Part shown: one piece after another, positions 12,363 through 23,641 of the stretch
Layout of the letters: every line of letters starts with the position of its first letter
Position numbering within the stretch: the first letter of the stretch is position 1
Source: Thuidium tamariscinum
Lineage: Eukaryota; Streptophyta; Bryopsida; Hypnales; Thuidiaceae
Length of the DNA: 64,000 bases
Direction of reading: 5' to 3'
Assembly: GCA_947034885.2 (NCBI GenBank)
Contig: OX344758.2
Coordinates: 13,481,067 to 13,545,066 of the forward strand
The notes under the pieces: model-generated
Told to the model about the DNA's origin: nothing
Database searches by the model: none
The model's input: the letters and a program-made list of their open reading frames with translations, nothing else
Translations under genes and position numbers: made by a program

Positions 12363-13943
12363 CTACAGAGGTGAGTCACGGAAAACTAATTCGGGGGGTT
12401 TCATGCACCATGGAGGCCCCATGAGCAAACTTACGACCTCCGTACACGTTGGTCTGTCCTTTGGATCTTTTCTAGTCAATTGATCCAACTTCAAGGCAAA
12501 GTACCTACATGCATCTCGATTTTTGAAGATGTCTTCATCAAAGTCGCCAGTCCACTCAATCTTCATGCTTTCTGCCAATTTTCCAATAGAATATGAATCC
12601 GATTGCACGGTATATCGATGCGTTGCTTGCATAATGGATAGGCTTGTATCGGAATTTTGTGGCCCAAATGTGTAGAACAACTCTGGAGCCACCTACCAAC
12701 GCCCTAGTTGTTGTCTCTCCATCTCTTCATTGGTACGGTATCCATAGTGCGATGGGGCTTTCTCATCCATATGACTTGCAATTCCCCAATCACAAATACC
12801 GATGTTGATGATCTCGTTGGAATAATCAGGAAAATGCAACAATATATTCCTTGGAGACAAGTCGTTGTGCAACACCAATGACTGATGCATAAGATGAGTC
12901 ACGTACACAAGAGCCCATGCTAATTTGGCCTTGTGCCTTCGAAAAAGGCTGACTTCTTTTTGTTTCTCCTCAGGCAATTGTCTGATCTGATTCACCTTGT
13001 GCCATTCCACGGTTGGTGACACCTTCTTGTTCAAATCGAGCAATTCACCCAAATGACCTCCATTCCACCATAGAGTATACGCCTCCATGGTTTTCGAATT
13101 CATGGCACAAAACTTTATTATGCCAGCATGATTTAGGGGACATACCAAGGCTTCTATGGATCGTTCCACCCTTGCATCGTGCAAGTTCTTGGTTTTTGGC
13201 ATTTTCCCAGCTAAAGTGATATATTCAGGGAACGTATCCAACCCTAAAATACGCACTTTGCGCACCTTGCCATGCCCACCTTCACGACAGAATCCACTAA
13301 GGGGCTCCACCTTCGCTGAAGGTGGTATCCAAGTAATACATAGTCCACCATCTTTTGCAAATGCAGCCTTCACAGCATCATTTTTCCACTTGAAACCCCT
13401 TGATCCAGACTTTGATAATTTCTTCACAACTGTTTGCCACCATTCCATCTTCTCACGAAACTCCTTTGCTTCATCATCTAGTGGTTGCCCTGTCACTTGT
13501 GGTCGAAGATCAGTCATCAATCTCTTGGTATTAAAAATTATAGACTGAACAGTGTCGGTAAGCCAACGTTGAAGGCTTGAATTGTATGTCAAATCCATGT
13601 CTTTGAAATCATCAGATTCATAGCACTTGCTTAAAATCCTAGCCTCCAAATCATCCACCAATTTTAGAGCACCTGTCAAGGGATCTCTGAAATAGCTTGC
13701 CTCCAGAAATTGCACACTTTTTCTTGCATACCATTGTAAGGACACCTCATATGCAAACTTTGTATAACTTGGAGGTGGGTACGTCGGGTCCTTCTCATTA
13801 GCTGTCCTAGGCTTCTTTGGCTTGGTTTCGGTTGCACTCCCAGTTGTCACGCCTATAGCTATAGGGACTTCAAAATGCTTAGGATCATCTAGATCCCAAA
13901 TTGACCTCCGCCTCGTGCTAGTGCCTTCACGTGGATTGGACAT
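12363..13943 (-). pseudogene. Protein kinase-like gene interrupted by one in-frame TAG
   Basis: The N-terminal 200 residues are helical and unrecognised. A kinase fold follows: a glycine loop GGHGKV (222-227), Lys247 (AGK), Glu264, catalytic loop HNDLSPRNILL with Asp361 and Asn366, then DWG at 385-387 instead of DFG. At codon 417 a TAG falls between GRW and VAPEL, exactly at the APE motif. The same frame then continues for 109 codons to a normal kinase C-lobe ending FRDSPL. Catalytic residues are present, so the parent was probably active; the DWG form and the stop are odd. CAG to TAG by one C-to-T change would explain the stop. Readthrough or a truncated product cannot be excluded. No introns are seen. 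The ATG at 13943 lies 93 bp from the shared box. Confidence 0.7.
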
Positions 13944-14036
13944 GGTGCTCCTTCAAAGAAATAACACCAACTTCTAATTTCGTAGGAGAAAAATGCAAAA
14001 AGTCCGCCCCCAAGAAAATAAACCTGGACCAACGGG

Positions 14037-14075
14037 CACGCATTCAGCCACTCAGAGGTGGGTGAAAGACAGTGC
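14037..14075 (-). promoter_or_regulatory. Conserved 39-bp upstream box, copy 2 (kinase gene)
   Basis: Matches the box at 3860-3898 without gaps: CACGCATTCAGCCAC, GGTGGGTGA and CAGTGC in the same order and spacing. It stands 93 bp upstream of the kinase ATG, between the gene and the array. Confidence 0.6.
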
Positions 14076-14082
14076 GCATGGC

Positions 14083-14400
14083 CAAGAGTGGCGACTGCGG
14101 GTAATGGAGAACGCTTAAGTATCGGACAGCGGGTGCGAGGCGACTGCGGGTCGGCATGGAGGCGACTGCGGGTCGGTTTAGGGCGACCGCGGCTTTGTGG
14201 AGGGACGACAACGGGTAGGTTTAGGGCGACCGCGGCTCTGTGGAGGGGCGACAGCGGGTAGGTGGAGGGCGACAGCGGGTAGGTGGAGGGCGACCGCGGA
14301 TAGGGAGGGGGGCGACCGCGCCTCTGGGGGACCGACCGCGCCTCTTCGGGGCCGACCGTGCCTTTGGGGGCGACCGCGTCTCTTGGGGCGACCACGTCTA
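14083..14400 (-). repeat. GC-rich minisatellite array upstream of the kinase gene
   Basis: About eighteen units, many at a period near 18 bp with a 'gcgacagcgggtaggtgga' form, others GCGACCGCGCCT. The orientation relative to the gene is the same as at 3907-4112. Confidence 0.8.
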
Positions 14401-14571
14401 GGCTTCACTAGGTCATAGAAAAAAAGAGTTAGGAATTGTCAAATAGATTAGAAACTAATCTTTTGTTTTCTTTTGCATTATAAAATTTTATTTAAAAATT
14501 TTATTTGAAAAAACCAAAATACTTTTGAATTACAAATCTTTTTAAATAGGATATTTTAGTTTAAGAAATGA

Positions 14572-15147
14572 ATTTTTTATTTTTCTGACTTCGGCAATGC
14601 AAGTTTAGGTGGTCTCGGTAGTTTACGCAACGGAAATAAGGATGCACAAGAAGATGAAACGTTGGAGTCCATGTTTGGTCTACGTTCGGTGAAGTCATCA
14701 GATCGATCTCTTTTTTTGGGCACAAATGAGATCATCATTCCAAACGGATCAAAAGCAAGACAACTAGCAATGAAAGAGTCCATGAAAGCTAGAAATAAAA
14801 GAATACTGGAGGCCTTTGCAAGATCACCATCGAAGCGGCAAAGTCTAGGTCGAACCCCCCCTGATGTATGTGAACCTTTCTCACAAAGCAAAGTGAAACC
14901 AGTTAATGGTCTTGAACAAGGGATTGGGAAGTCTACACTAGGAGGTAGAGACATGGTGAAAGAGAAAAAGAAGGGTAGACGCAAGAGATCGCTTGCATCA
15001 AAGCAAATATCCGGAAGGAAAGAGCGAGCTCTACAGTCTTCATCCGATAGTATGGACAGCACAAGTAATGAAGAAGACTCGGAATGGGATTCAAGAGGTC
15101 ATAGTAGTGGAGCTGAGGTGAGAGGAGACGTTGATTACAAGCCTTAG
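14572..15147 (+). CDS. Basic/acidic low-complexity protein fragment, start unclear
   Basis: The frame ending at TAG 15145-15147 is open back to 14572. It reads as coding-like upstream of its first ATG (14671), with Gly/Leu/Asn-rich residues before ES-MFGLRSVKSSD. The body is Lys/Arg/Ser-rich (KEKKKGRRKRS), and the tail is acidic and serine-rich, ending RGDVDYKP. I do not recognise it. The open frame before the ATG suggests a 3' exon (a possible acceptor AG lies near 14604) or a truncated gene. The opposite strand is also open, but its composition looks less protein-like. Confidence 0.4.
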   Translation: MFYFSDFGNASLGGLGSLRNGNKDAQEDETLESMFGLRSVKSSDRSLFLGTNEIIIPNGSKARQLAMKESMKARNKRILEAFARSPSKRQSLGRTPPDVCEPFSQSKVKPVNGLEQGIGKSTLGGRDMVKEKKKGRRKRSLASKQISGRKERALQSSSDSMDSTSNEEDSEWDSRGHSSGAEVRGDVDYKP

Positions 15148-15268
15148 AAATTAAAGGAATGTAGACTTAGGTGTTTAGATATTCATGGTACATGGAGCTT
15201 GTAATGGAAATGGTTTGTTTGAACCTTTGAAAGTAATACAAGTTTTCATGCGCATGTTGGAAACGTCA

Positions 15269-16000
15269 CTATGATTTATTGATTTTTGATTTCTTGGTTT
15301 CATGGCCAGTGTATTTGACTGTCTCCCCATGGTCATCATCATCTCGGTAACCACCTGAGATCACCACGCTGCAAGCCACCTTCTCCCCTAGATCTTCAAC
15401 CCATGCAATCCCTCCTTGCACTTGCCGGTGCAACCCAACGGCAAACATTTCGGACCAAAATTCAAATTGATCACCGACTACAATTCCGGGAACGTGACCA
15501 AACTTTTGAAACTCATTAGATTTTCCTTCTTCATTCATCTGCTTCATTGCCTGCAAGTCAGGTCGATTACCAAGCAACTGACCCCTCTTCTTGAGTTTTT
15601 GATAATGCTGTAAGATCCGGGAGTACAGAGTACGCCGTTGCAAAAATTGATCCCTGACACTGACCTGGTCAAAATCTCTTGGTAGTTCTCTATCTACCTC
15701 ATAATCTCCCACTCCATTAGGGTCTGAAGTTGCCTCTCCCTCAAGAGTTCCCGCTGGTTGTAGCCTTGTGGGGTTCTTCGTGACTTTCCTCGGCAATCTC
15801 ACACAACCCTCGGAAAAATCTCGCGTGGCAATAGGACCATCGCCATCTATATGGAACAAGGCTAGACGGACTGAAGCAATGGATTGAGCTGGCTTTTCTG
15901 GCTTTTTATTTTTTTGACTTCGAAAACAAAAAATCATCAATTTTTTTTTCTCTTGAGTAGTAGGGAAATGAAACATAATGTTTAAAAAGGGTTTTGACAA
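15269..16000 (-). pseudogene. SRA-YDG domain protein, truncated (SUVH-like fragment)
   Basis: Residues 146-233 match the start of the SRA-YDG domain of plant SUVH histone methyltransferases: RPDLQA, then GHVPGIVVGDQFEFWSEM, VGLHRQVQGGI, CSVVISGGY and KYTGH. In that family the domain flips out and binds 5-methylcytosine. The rest of the SRA fold and any pre-SET/SET domain are missing: homology stops at YTGH and the frame ends ten residues later. The N-terminal 40 residues are low-complexity and the true start is uncertain. It lies tail-to-tail with the fragment at 14572-15147. It is likely a captured or broken gene piece; a short SRA-only product is less likely because the fold is incomplete. 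Confidence 0.75.
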
Positions 16001-18143
16001 TTGGTGGTATAATCATAGACTTTTATATTTTATCCTAACAAGGCGAATCTTTAAATCCTAAATGTCTAAAGGGTCCTTTTTCCAAAACTACCTCCAAATT
16101 GCCATATTAAAATTGAAATTATATTAAATTTTTTGCAGAATCAATTGAGAAATCCTACCATCATCATTACTAAATTAGTCTACTAGTCTTTCCAATATTT
16201 TTAGATTTTGACAATGTAAATTTTGAGATACCATACATAAAAGATTAGAAGTTCTTTTTTTCCGTAGACAGAAAGATTTTTGAGACCATATCTCAAACTT
16301 TCACAGAAGATGAATTTCTCAATTTTTGCCAAGTGCAATTATAAATAATTTATAATATATGCGTGAATTTTGATAAGGATGGGATCAATGAAAGAGTGAT
16401 TTCAAAGCCTTGCAATTCAGTGACGTATATTGGAAAAACATAATTTTCACTTGGCTATGCCCATTCATTATATACTTCAACTAATCACTATTGGCCTCTT
16501 GCTGCTTACTAATCAAGGATATTGTTTTTTATAAAGTGGTTATTGATTGGCTAATTTTCTCTCTCCAATTTTGCATTGAGCATTTTTGCAATTGCTTGGT
16601 TTTGAAAAGTCATCCAAGGTTTATATTTTTGTCTAAATCAAGACCTTTTGTTTAGCTATGAAAAGACAACTTCATATAATACATCAAATGAACATAAAAT
16701 TGCCTATTTATTTAGATCTAAATAGACCATACATTTGGACAATTCCGATAAATTGGTTGATTGCCTTAATGGGATCACTCTTTTTCATTTAAGGTATAGA
16801 CCTAAGTTAAGATGTCTTGTGATGTGAGGCTTTTAACTTTAATTATTGTATTTAAGATGACTTTATTTCTTTTTAAAAGCTATGAAGAGCGTCTATTCAA
16901 ATTCCTATGGCTTTTTATAAATCCATCCACATTTAAAAAATAAGGCTATCTTATATATGAAATTTTAAGTCTCTAATTTGTTCTCAATGTATTCATGCCA
17001 TTCTTCAAAAAAAATTCCTTTCTTCTACTATGTACACATATAGGGGATATACAAAGAAATGGAATGCCATTTTCATTATTATACAATTACTTATGATAGA
17101 AATATAAATTCGGGTACAAATATGGCATATTATACTACATGGATATGTATATAGACTTTGGCATATCTCCCATATCAAATGCCAAATGCCATACCATGCA
17201 CTTGAAAATTCAAATAGGGGTGTAGGGAGGGTGAGTGATCAAATGAATTTAACTTATTTTTTGGAGCTTACTGAAGAAGTCATGGTTGGGAGGTTGGGCT
17301 TTAATCAATTTTTTAATTTATTTCTTAGTAATACCTTTAGATAGATAGGAACCTCTCCTCACTACAACCTAATTAATATTAAAAATGATATGTAGCATTT
17401 GATGGGCCATATAGAAGCCCTACATATGATATAATTTTAAAAAAACTAAACAGACCCTTTCTTTTTTATCACTTAGTTTTAAAATAAATCATAGTAAATT
17501 TTCTAAGTTCAGTGGGCATTTCAGGATAAATGAACAAATACTATCATGACTATTTGATCAAACTTCAATATTCTTCACATTGTTTAGTGAATTATTGCAA
17601 TTACAATTGTATCAAGTATTATACACATATTTTTTCAAAAGTATTTTTTTTCTCATAAGGATTTTCGAATTTTTTGTGAATTTTTTTCAAATAAAAAAGA
17701 AACTCTGAGAATGTGATAATTCCTTATATGCATATATTATGGGATGAATTTTTATGTTATTCTATGATAGAAAATTCAATAGACCATACTAAATACTAAT
17801 AGATCCAAAGTTCAAATGGTGATTAAATACTCAATGATGTAAATTTCCTAAATTATTGAAATTAGGATAAACTTTCAAATTGGAATAAAAAATAAATTTT
17901 CTTAATTTCTTCAAATTGGATTGAATAGGATGTTGCTATTTTTCTTTGGGAGTTTGGTGTTATTTTATTCTAGGACTTCATTTTTCTATTCCAAATTTGA
18001 ATGCAATTTTTGGTTGGTCAAACAATTAACAAAGTTTTGCATTTCTAATTTAAAAATATGTACCCTAATACCACAAAATGTAATCCTTGAATATAAGAAC
18101 TTGAATAAGTATGCTTGAGAAGTACAACGACTTCCATCCAAGC
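16001..18143. other. AT-rich intergenic DNA, nothing recognised
   Basis: No gene, array or clear element boundary seen over about 2.1 kb. Confidence 0.5.
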
Positions 18144-18147
18144 TTAA

Positions 18148-19728
18148 CCCCTCAATGACTAAAGCTTGTTTCAAACTTCTTAGAATTTGCTCTAAATTGG
18201 AACAAGATACAACATTCTTCATAATTTGAATAAATTTTCTTTTAACACCTAAAGCCTTCAACTGCGTTTTTTTCGCAAAATAGCAATTTCGGGTAGCTCA
18301 CTACGAATGGAGTTTGTTTGTTTTTCTTCAAAATTTTCACAAAACATGTGTCCGAGCAATAGCTTCAAGGCCCAACAATTTTTATAACTTTAGACCACAC
18401 AGTTAAAGAGTTATGGCATGATATGTTTTTTTACTTGAAATGCGGGCAGCCTAGGCAACAAAAAAAACTTCTTGAAAATTAATTTTATCTAAAATAAAAT
18501 TTTAGAATATGGTGTACTATGTTTTTTCCTATGTAGAAAGCTTTGATTCGATCCATTTTGATAAATGAGTCAAAAGTAATGAGGAATTTTAGTTTTGGCT
18601 AGTTTGTGGGTAAATATAAAATCTTTACTCTACAAAGAAGTTGAAGTTTTGTATTTAATTCAATTTTTAATATTTTTGGAAAAAAACTAAAACATTGGGT
18701 GAAGATTGTTTATTACAATATTTCAACAATTGGGATTGACATTTTTAATTTTTGAAATAAATAGTTCACAATTTAATATTTTTTCAAGCATTTCCTACTT
18801 CTTTCTATTAACTATTTTTTTCATATGTGTTATACAATTCCAAATGATTTGAATTTTTTTTAACATATAGCCAACTTGAATTTTAAAATGAATTCACAGA
18901 GTGACCATCATTTTGAGTATTTTTTCATACAAATGTTACCTTGTGCAGAGCATAATCCCTGTTTTTTTGCAGGGTTAAAAAAAAGATTTTTGCTACTTCA
19001 AAGGTTAATGTCTTGCAGTCTACATGGTGGAAATTTCTGAATGTTTTTGCGTATCTTTTCCAACCACCTAACTACAAGAGCCCACGGTGGAATATGTCAA
19101 AAACCTTTTTTTTCAAAAAAATTGCACTCGTATTAGAAATTACAGTTCTAGAGTGATTTTGGTGGAAACATAGTCAAAAACCTTTAGGGGTTAATTGAAA
19201 CTTTAGAAATTTGAAGTAGACATGTTAAAGATCACATAGAAAAAGAAAACACAAGTATATCACTTATGGATTGAAAGATTGTAATGTTTGATCATGAGGG
19301 TGTAGAAACTATGAAAATCTTTGAGCTTTCTTTTTGCATGTCAAATCTAAAAAGGTGGTCACCAAAAAAATACTAGGTGTAGGGGCCTAACAAGCATAAT
19401 CACAATCAATTTATGGCTTCTCAAAATGTACTCTATAATTTTTTTAAATGAATTTCTTGTGTGAGTTTTTCACTAAGATCTAATGTATTTCTAGGAGTCT
19501 TTAATACTATGGAAAGTCAAGATTGCAATGGATACCCTTGAACTAATTTTTGAATAGAAAAATCATAATCATTCATTTTCAAAATTGGATTATTGATGGT
19601 AAAACTAGACTTCGAAAAAAGCCTTCCAAAAACATAAACCACTAAAAATGAACTTTTGGTAAGGTTTTCATGAACTTCAAAGTGTCTTTGACACCACATT
19701 AGGGTGCCTTGGGCATTTAGAGGTATGA
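18148..19728. mobile_element. 638-bp-family TTAA element, inverted copy split by a nested element
   Basis: It begins after TTAA 18144-18147 with CCCCTCAATGACTAAAGC. It ends near 19728 with 'ccttgggcatttagaggta', where the outer TTAA has decayed. Minus the nested insert it is about 632 bp, collinear with the reverse complement of 6710-7347. The open stretch at its right end corresponds to the one at 6734-6916 in the first copy; because it is shared only through the repeat, I do not call it a gene. Confidence 0.75.
18246..19190. mobile_element. Nested TTAA element, 945 bp
   Basis: TTAA 18242-18245 and 19191-19194 flank ends CACCTAAAGCCTT and, in reverse complement, CCCCTAAAGGTTT. The reference copy has a single TTAA at 7250-7253 in the same sequence context, so insertion duplicated TTAA. 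Parts resemble 24690-25390. Confidence 0.8.
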
Positions 19729-19754
19729 TAAAAGTAAGAAAGCCACGAAGGCCA

Positions 19755-19990
19755 GAGCCGCGATCGCTAGTCTTTTGGGACCCGAAGTCGCCCTCTCTTC
19801 CAAGACCCGCGGTCGCTACTTCTTTTGGACCCGCAGTCGCCCTCCCTTGCAGGACCCGCGGTCGCCAGTCTCGCGGTCGCCCCTCGTGGTTGTACCCGCG
19901 GTCGCCTCTCAGGTGGACCCGCACTCGCCCCTACCCGCACGCTCTCCTAAGCGACTGCGGGTATATACCGCAGTCGCCTTACCCGTAGTC
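19755..19990 (+). repeat. GC-rich minisatellite array upstream of HIDKLF gene 2
   Basis: About thirteen units that read ACCCGCGGTCGC on the plus strand, the reverse complement of the arrays at 3907 and 14083. This matches the opposite direction of this gene, so the orientation relative to transcription is conserved. Confidence 0.8.
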
Positions 19991-20006
19991 GCCACTCCTT
20001 CTCAGC

Positions 20007-20045
20007 GCATTGAGAATCACCCACCTAGACGTGGCTGATTGCGTG
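20007..20045 (+). promoter_or_regulatory. Conserved 39-bp upstream box, copy 3
   Basis: The reverse complement reads CACGCAATCAGCCAC, five bases, GGTGGGTGA, four bases, CAATGC, with no gap against the copies at 3860 and 14037. It lies 285 bp upstream of the ATG at 20331. Confidence 0.6.
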
Positions 20046-20330
20046 CCCACGAGTTAGGAGTTTTGGTTCGTTTTGAACTTTTGGTCTTCCGTATTGCTCC
20101 GTTCGCCCACACTACATCACCAGTACTATAGAAGATTGATTTTTTGTAAATGTAAACATTTTTGTAAATGTGAATAGTTTAAGGTACATCTTTTGTAATG
20201 GAAAGACTTCTGTAAATGTGAAGTACAACGATTCTAGGATTTTACACTTTTATAGTACTAGCTTAGTCTTACACTCTTAGAAGTTTAGAGAAAGTACATA
20301 GTTCAGCATTCTACGTACAGATTGATCATT

Positions 20331-21821
20331 ATGGATGCCCAGCCTCCACCTGCCCCAAGTAAACTAGCACTTGCATTGAAGAAGAAGGCGGTTCGTGACA
20401 AGAGTCGTAAGAGGGGTGGAAAAAGTCGCAAGAAGCGTGTGCCTTTGCTTTTGCATCCAAAGATAAAGGCTTTTTTAGGCTGGAGAGCAGAACCTGAGCC
20501 TTGGAGTTACGAAACGGTAAACAAATACGTGGATTGGTGCCACATTGATAAGTTGTTTCCGCTATGGCGTCACAAGATACACTTGGCGCAAAACAAGGCA
20601 AATCTTGGATATTGCACCAACGAGGCTTTCAAGCAAAGATGTCTAGCTATATGGACGAGGTTGTATGATGAGCCTAAGCCTTATCGAAATGACAATTTCG
20701 CTTTGTATCTTGTCCAAATGGTATATGCTGAATGCATACTCAAGAAGAACGTGGACTGGAGTACCTTGAAGGGGCACCCCATCGGAGATCGTCCTGAAGA
20801 AACATCGATTGTGAATAAAGTTGCATTAGCAGATGTCAAGAACACACTAATGCTTGTGAAATTGGGAAGGCTGGCCGTTTCTAATGCCGAAATTGCGTGG
20901 TTGCCAAATTCTAGCTTAGATGAGCATACCCACGAATATGATGGATATGATTTCCAAAGCGACACTGAAGATGATGTTATGGAAGAAAGAAAGGTGGCCT
21001 TGGAAGTGGAAATTGCCAACAAGGGAAAAGAGAAGGTTGAAGAATTTGTAGTTGGTGAAAATATCCACAATGAAGGCACACAACGTACACAGGCAGTACA
21101 ACCTATGGAAGTAGACCACAATGTTTTGGTGGGTCACTGCGGTGGAAGTGGAAGCGACTTTGAAGACGATGTAGATGTATTGTTCGCTAAAATACAAAGT
21201 GCAATTTCTGGTTTGCAAGAAACAAAGGGGGAAATTGAAGCTCTCCAAAAAATACGAAACTATCGTTTATCAACTTCATCAGATGCAGCTGCGGTACATG
21301 GGTTGAGAGAAGAGTTGAAGATATTACAAAACGGCATCTCGGAAAACGACTCGCGCTTTGCTACTTTGAAGAGAAGTAGAGATAATTACTGGAAAAAGAA
21401 AGCAGAGGGTCGTTTGTATCCAATGGATGAGTGTGCTGTTCTTCAACAGAAAATGAAGATTTTGGAACGTGAACGTGGGCGGGTGCAGAATGAAAGGAGA
21501 GGGGTCAATTTGCAAGTAGATGCAAAAGAAAGAGAGTACTACAATGCTGCAATACAATGTGCCTCGACATTAGATGTCTCAGCTATAGCTCCTGAATATG
21601 GCAACACACCAGAAGACTTATCAACACTTCTAAAGCTTGTTAAACTGCACGAATAGAAAACTCTTGTCTTACAACAAGAGTCGTCAAAATTGCAGTCAGA
21701 AATCCGTTTTGAGAGTGCATGGCGGCATTGGAACCTACGTACTACAGCTAAAGGCGCTAAACGTGTAGATATACAGAAGATGGGGCCAAAACCCAAAGAG
21801 AAAGATTTTTTTGAGCAATAG
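20331..21821 (+). pseudogene. HIDKLF family member 2, one in-frame TAG near the 3' end
   Basis: It begins MDAQPPP, then a Lys/Arg-rich tract (15-38) and the shared domain at about 50-148: WCHIDKLF at 69-76, RHKIH, NKANLGYC, QRC and VDWSTLKG. A long acidic linker and coiled coils follow. Codon 442 is TAG (21654-21656), after LVKLHE. The same frame then runs 54 more codons, rich in Gln/Lys/Glu, to TAG at 21819-21821. This extension resembles the C-terminal coiled coil of the paralog at 2310-3737 (KTLVLQQ against KTVLEMQ, then AWRHW against AWLRGEWW), and with it the length nearly equals that paralog. So the first TAG looks secondary: a CAG-to-TAG change would restore an uninterrupted frame. A 441-residue truncated protein may still be made. 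Confidence 0.7.
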
Positions 21822-23108
21822 AGGAAGCACCTATTAAACTACTAAAAAAACCCTTCTTGGCGGTTTTTGGTTGTAGCCTTGTAGGCCTACTTTTTGAGAT
21901 GTCACTTCCTTTAAATGAATAGAAAATATTAAGTTTTGTCATTTCAATGTGCATGAGTCTTTTGTAAAGATGTGGAAAAATTGTTGAATACCAAGGTTGT
22001 GCGCTATTTCCAACTTCAAAGAATGGATGATTTCAATTTCCTATAATAGTTAGAAATTTGAAACAAAATGTTTATAATAAAGTGAAGATATATTTTAAAT
22101 TATAAACATTGTGTAACACACTAAAGCACCCATAAGCAAACTTGAATGTTTATAATAATTATTGTTTGACCAATGGACATCATGAATTGGAATAAAAAAT
22201 TTCTACAAGAATGTTGTACCATCATATGACAGCGAAAGTGCTACTCCTTATTATTCACAATTTCACATGTAAATTCTATTTCTATGGTACTTCACTATAA
22301 ATTGCGGAAGTTAAAAGTTTGAAATTCATTTTCAAAGTGAGAGAACAAAACAAGAGTTTTAATGGGCTCATAGAGTATAGTATTTTAAAATATGAGTAAG
22401 CACTCACAATTTAATATCATCGACTAATTTTGGTATGAGAATGGAAAGAGATGTGGGCAAATACCTTAAACCTTTGAACCATTTGTTGCATTTGGTTTCT
22501 TTTTTGGGGAGTAGTGGAGTACTTTAAAATTATTAAAATAATTTAGAATTTAAAAAAAAATATGACTATTGTAAACACCTTGAAGATGAAAAAAAACATG
22601 AAAGGATATTTGTTAAGGAAATCTCTAAGTAGGAGAATTTGAGAAGTACCAAACCTCATGGAAATATATGTCTCATTGTTCTAATTAGTAAAATATAGAA
22701 AATTAAATTTATAAAAAAACAACTTTTTTATAATTTTCAAAAACTTTATGGAGGTGGTTATTCATTAATATAATCACCAAAATCATTTTTCACATGTTTC
22801 CCAAAAGACATAGAAGGAGGTTCGTTGTATGGACTTGTACACCACTACATCACATAAAAATAATTTATCCTAAATTCCTTCTCTATATAGCTACAAGTCT
22901 ACTAGAAGACCATTTAATCCAAATTTGAGCTCAAAATCATTAAAAAAGGGACTCAATAGTACTGAAAACCTCCAAAATGGCATTTTGGACTTTTAGTTTG
23001 GGTCTATTTTGAAATAGTGAAATATTTTTAAAAGTAATTTAAAAATTAGACAAATTGTATAATAGTGATGAGCACGTTCTCTAAAATTTTTGCGTCATTT
23101 AAAATTAA
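21822..23108. other. AT-rich intergenic DNA, nothing recognised
   Basis: The 3' flank of the preceding gene and plain AT-rich sequence; no gene or repeat boundary identified. Confidence 0.5.
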
Positions 23109-23637
23109 CCCTTTAGGGCCTAAGGAGCCCCAAGCAACCTCTTGAATTCTTCTAGAATCAAATTTTCATATTAAAATTTTATAATTTAATTTAAATTATT
23201 ATTTTTCTACAAATAATAATTCATATCTTCTATCTAATGTGATTTTTAATTTATTTTTGGGAAAAAAATGAAATTTATATGATTCTTTAAAGTTTATACC
23301 TTTGAAAAATCATAGTAATTACAAAAAAGCTCAATTTCCCATGAAATTTTTATTGAAAATAGAATTCATTATATTGAACACTATAGTAAAGTTGGCATGC
23401 TCTCTTTAGTTATATACAAATAAATTCAATAGAGAAATATGTTCCATAGTGCATTTTGAAACTCTAAAATTTCCAACTTCAGGTTGCAATAGACAAATCA
23501 TCATTGCTCCAAATTTGATGGCCAATGGCTCATTGGAAGCGGAATACCCGTGCCCTCACATCTAAGGCCAATAGAGTGTTCGAATTCCCAAAATTCAATT
23601 TAAAAGAACCAAAATTGGCATGCTAGGCCCTAAAGGG
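23109..23637. mobile_element. TTAA-flanked element, 529 bp, perfect 14-bp inverted ends
   Basis: TTAA 23105-23108 and 23638-23641. Both ends read CCCTTTAGGGCCTA inward, a perfect 14-bp inverted repeat that is itself nearly palindromic. It is non-coding. The clean ends suggest it is the youngest TTAA element here. Confidence 0.75.
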
Positions 23638-23641
23638 TTAA

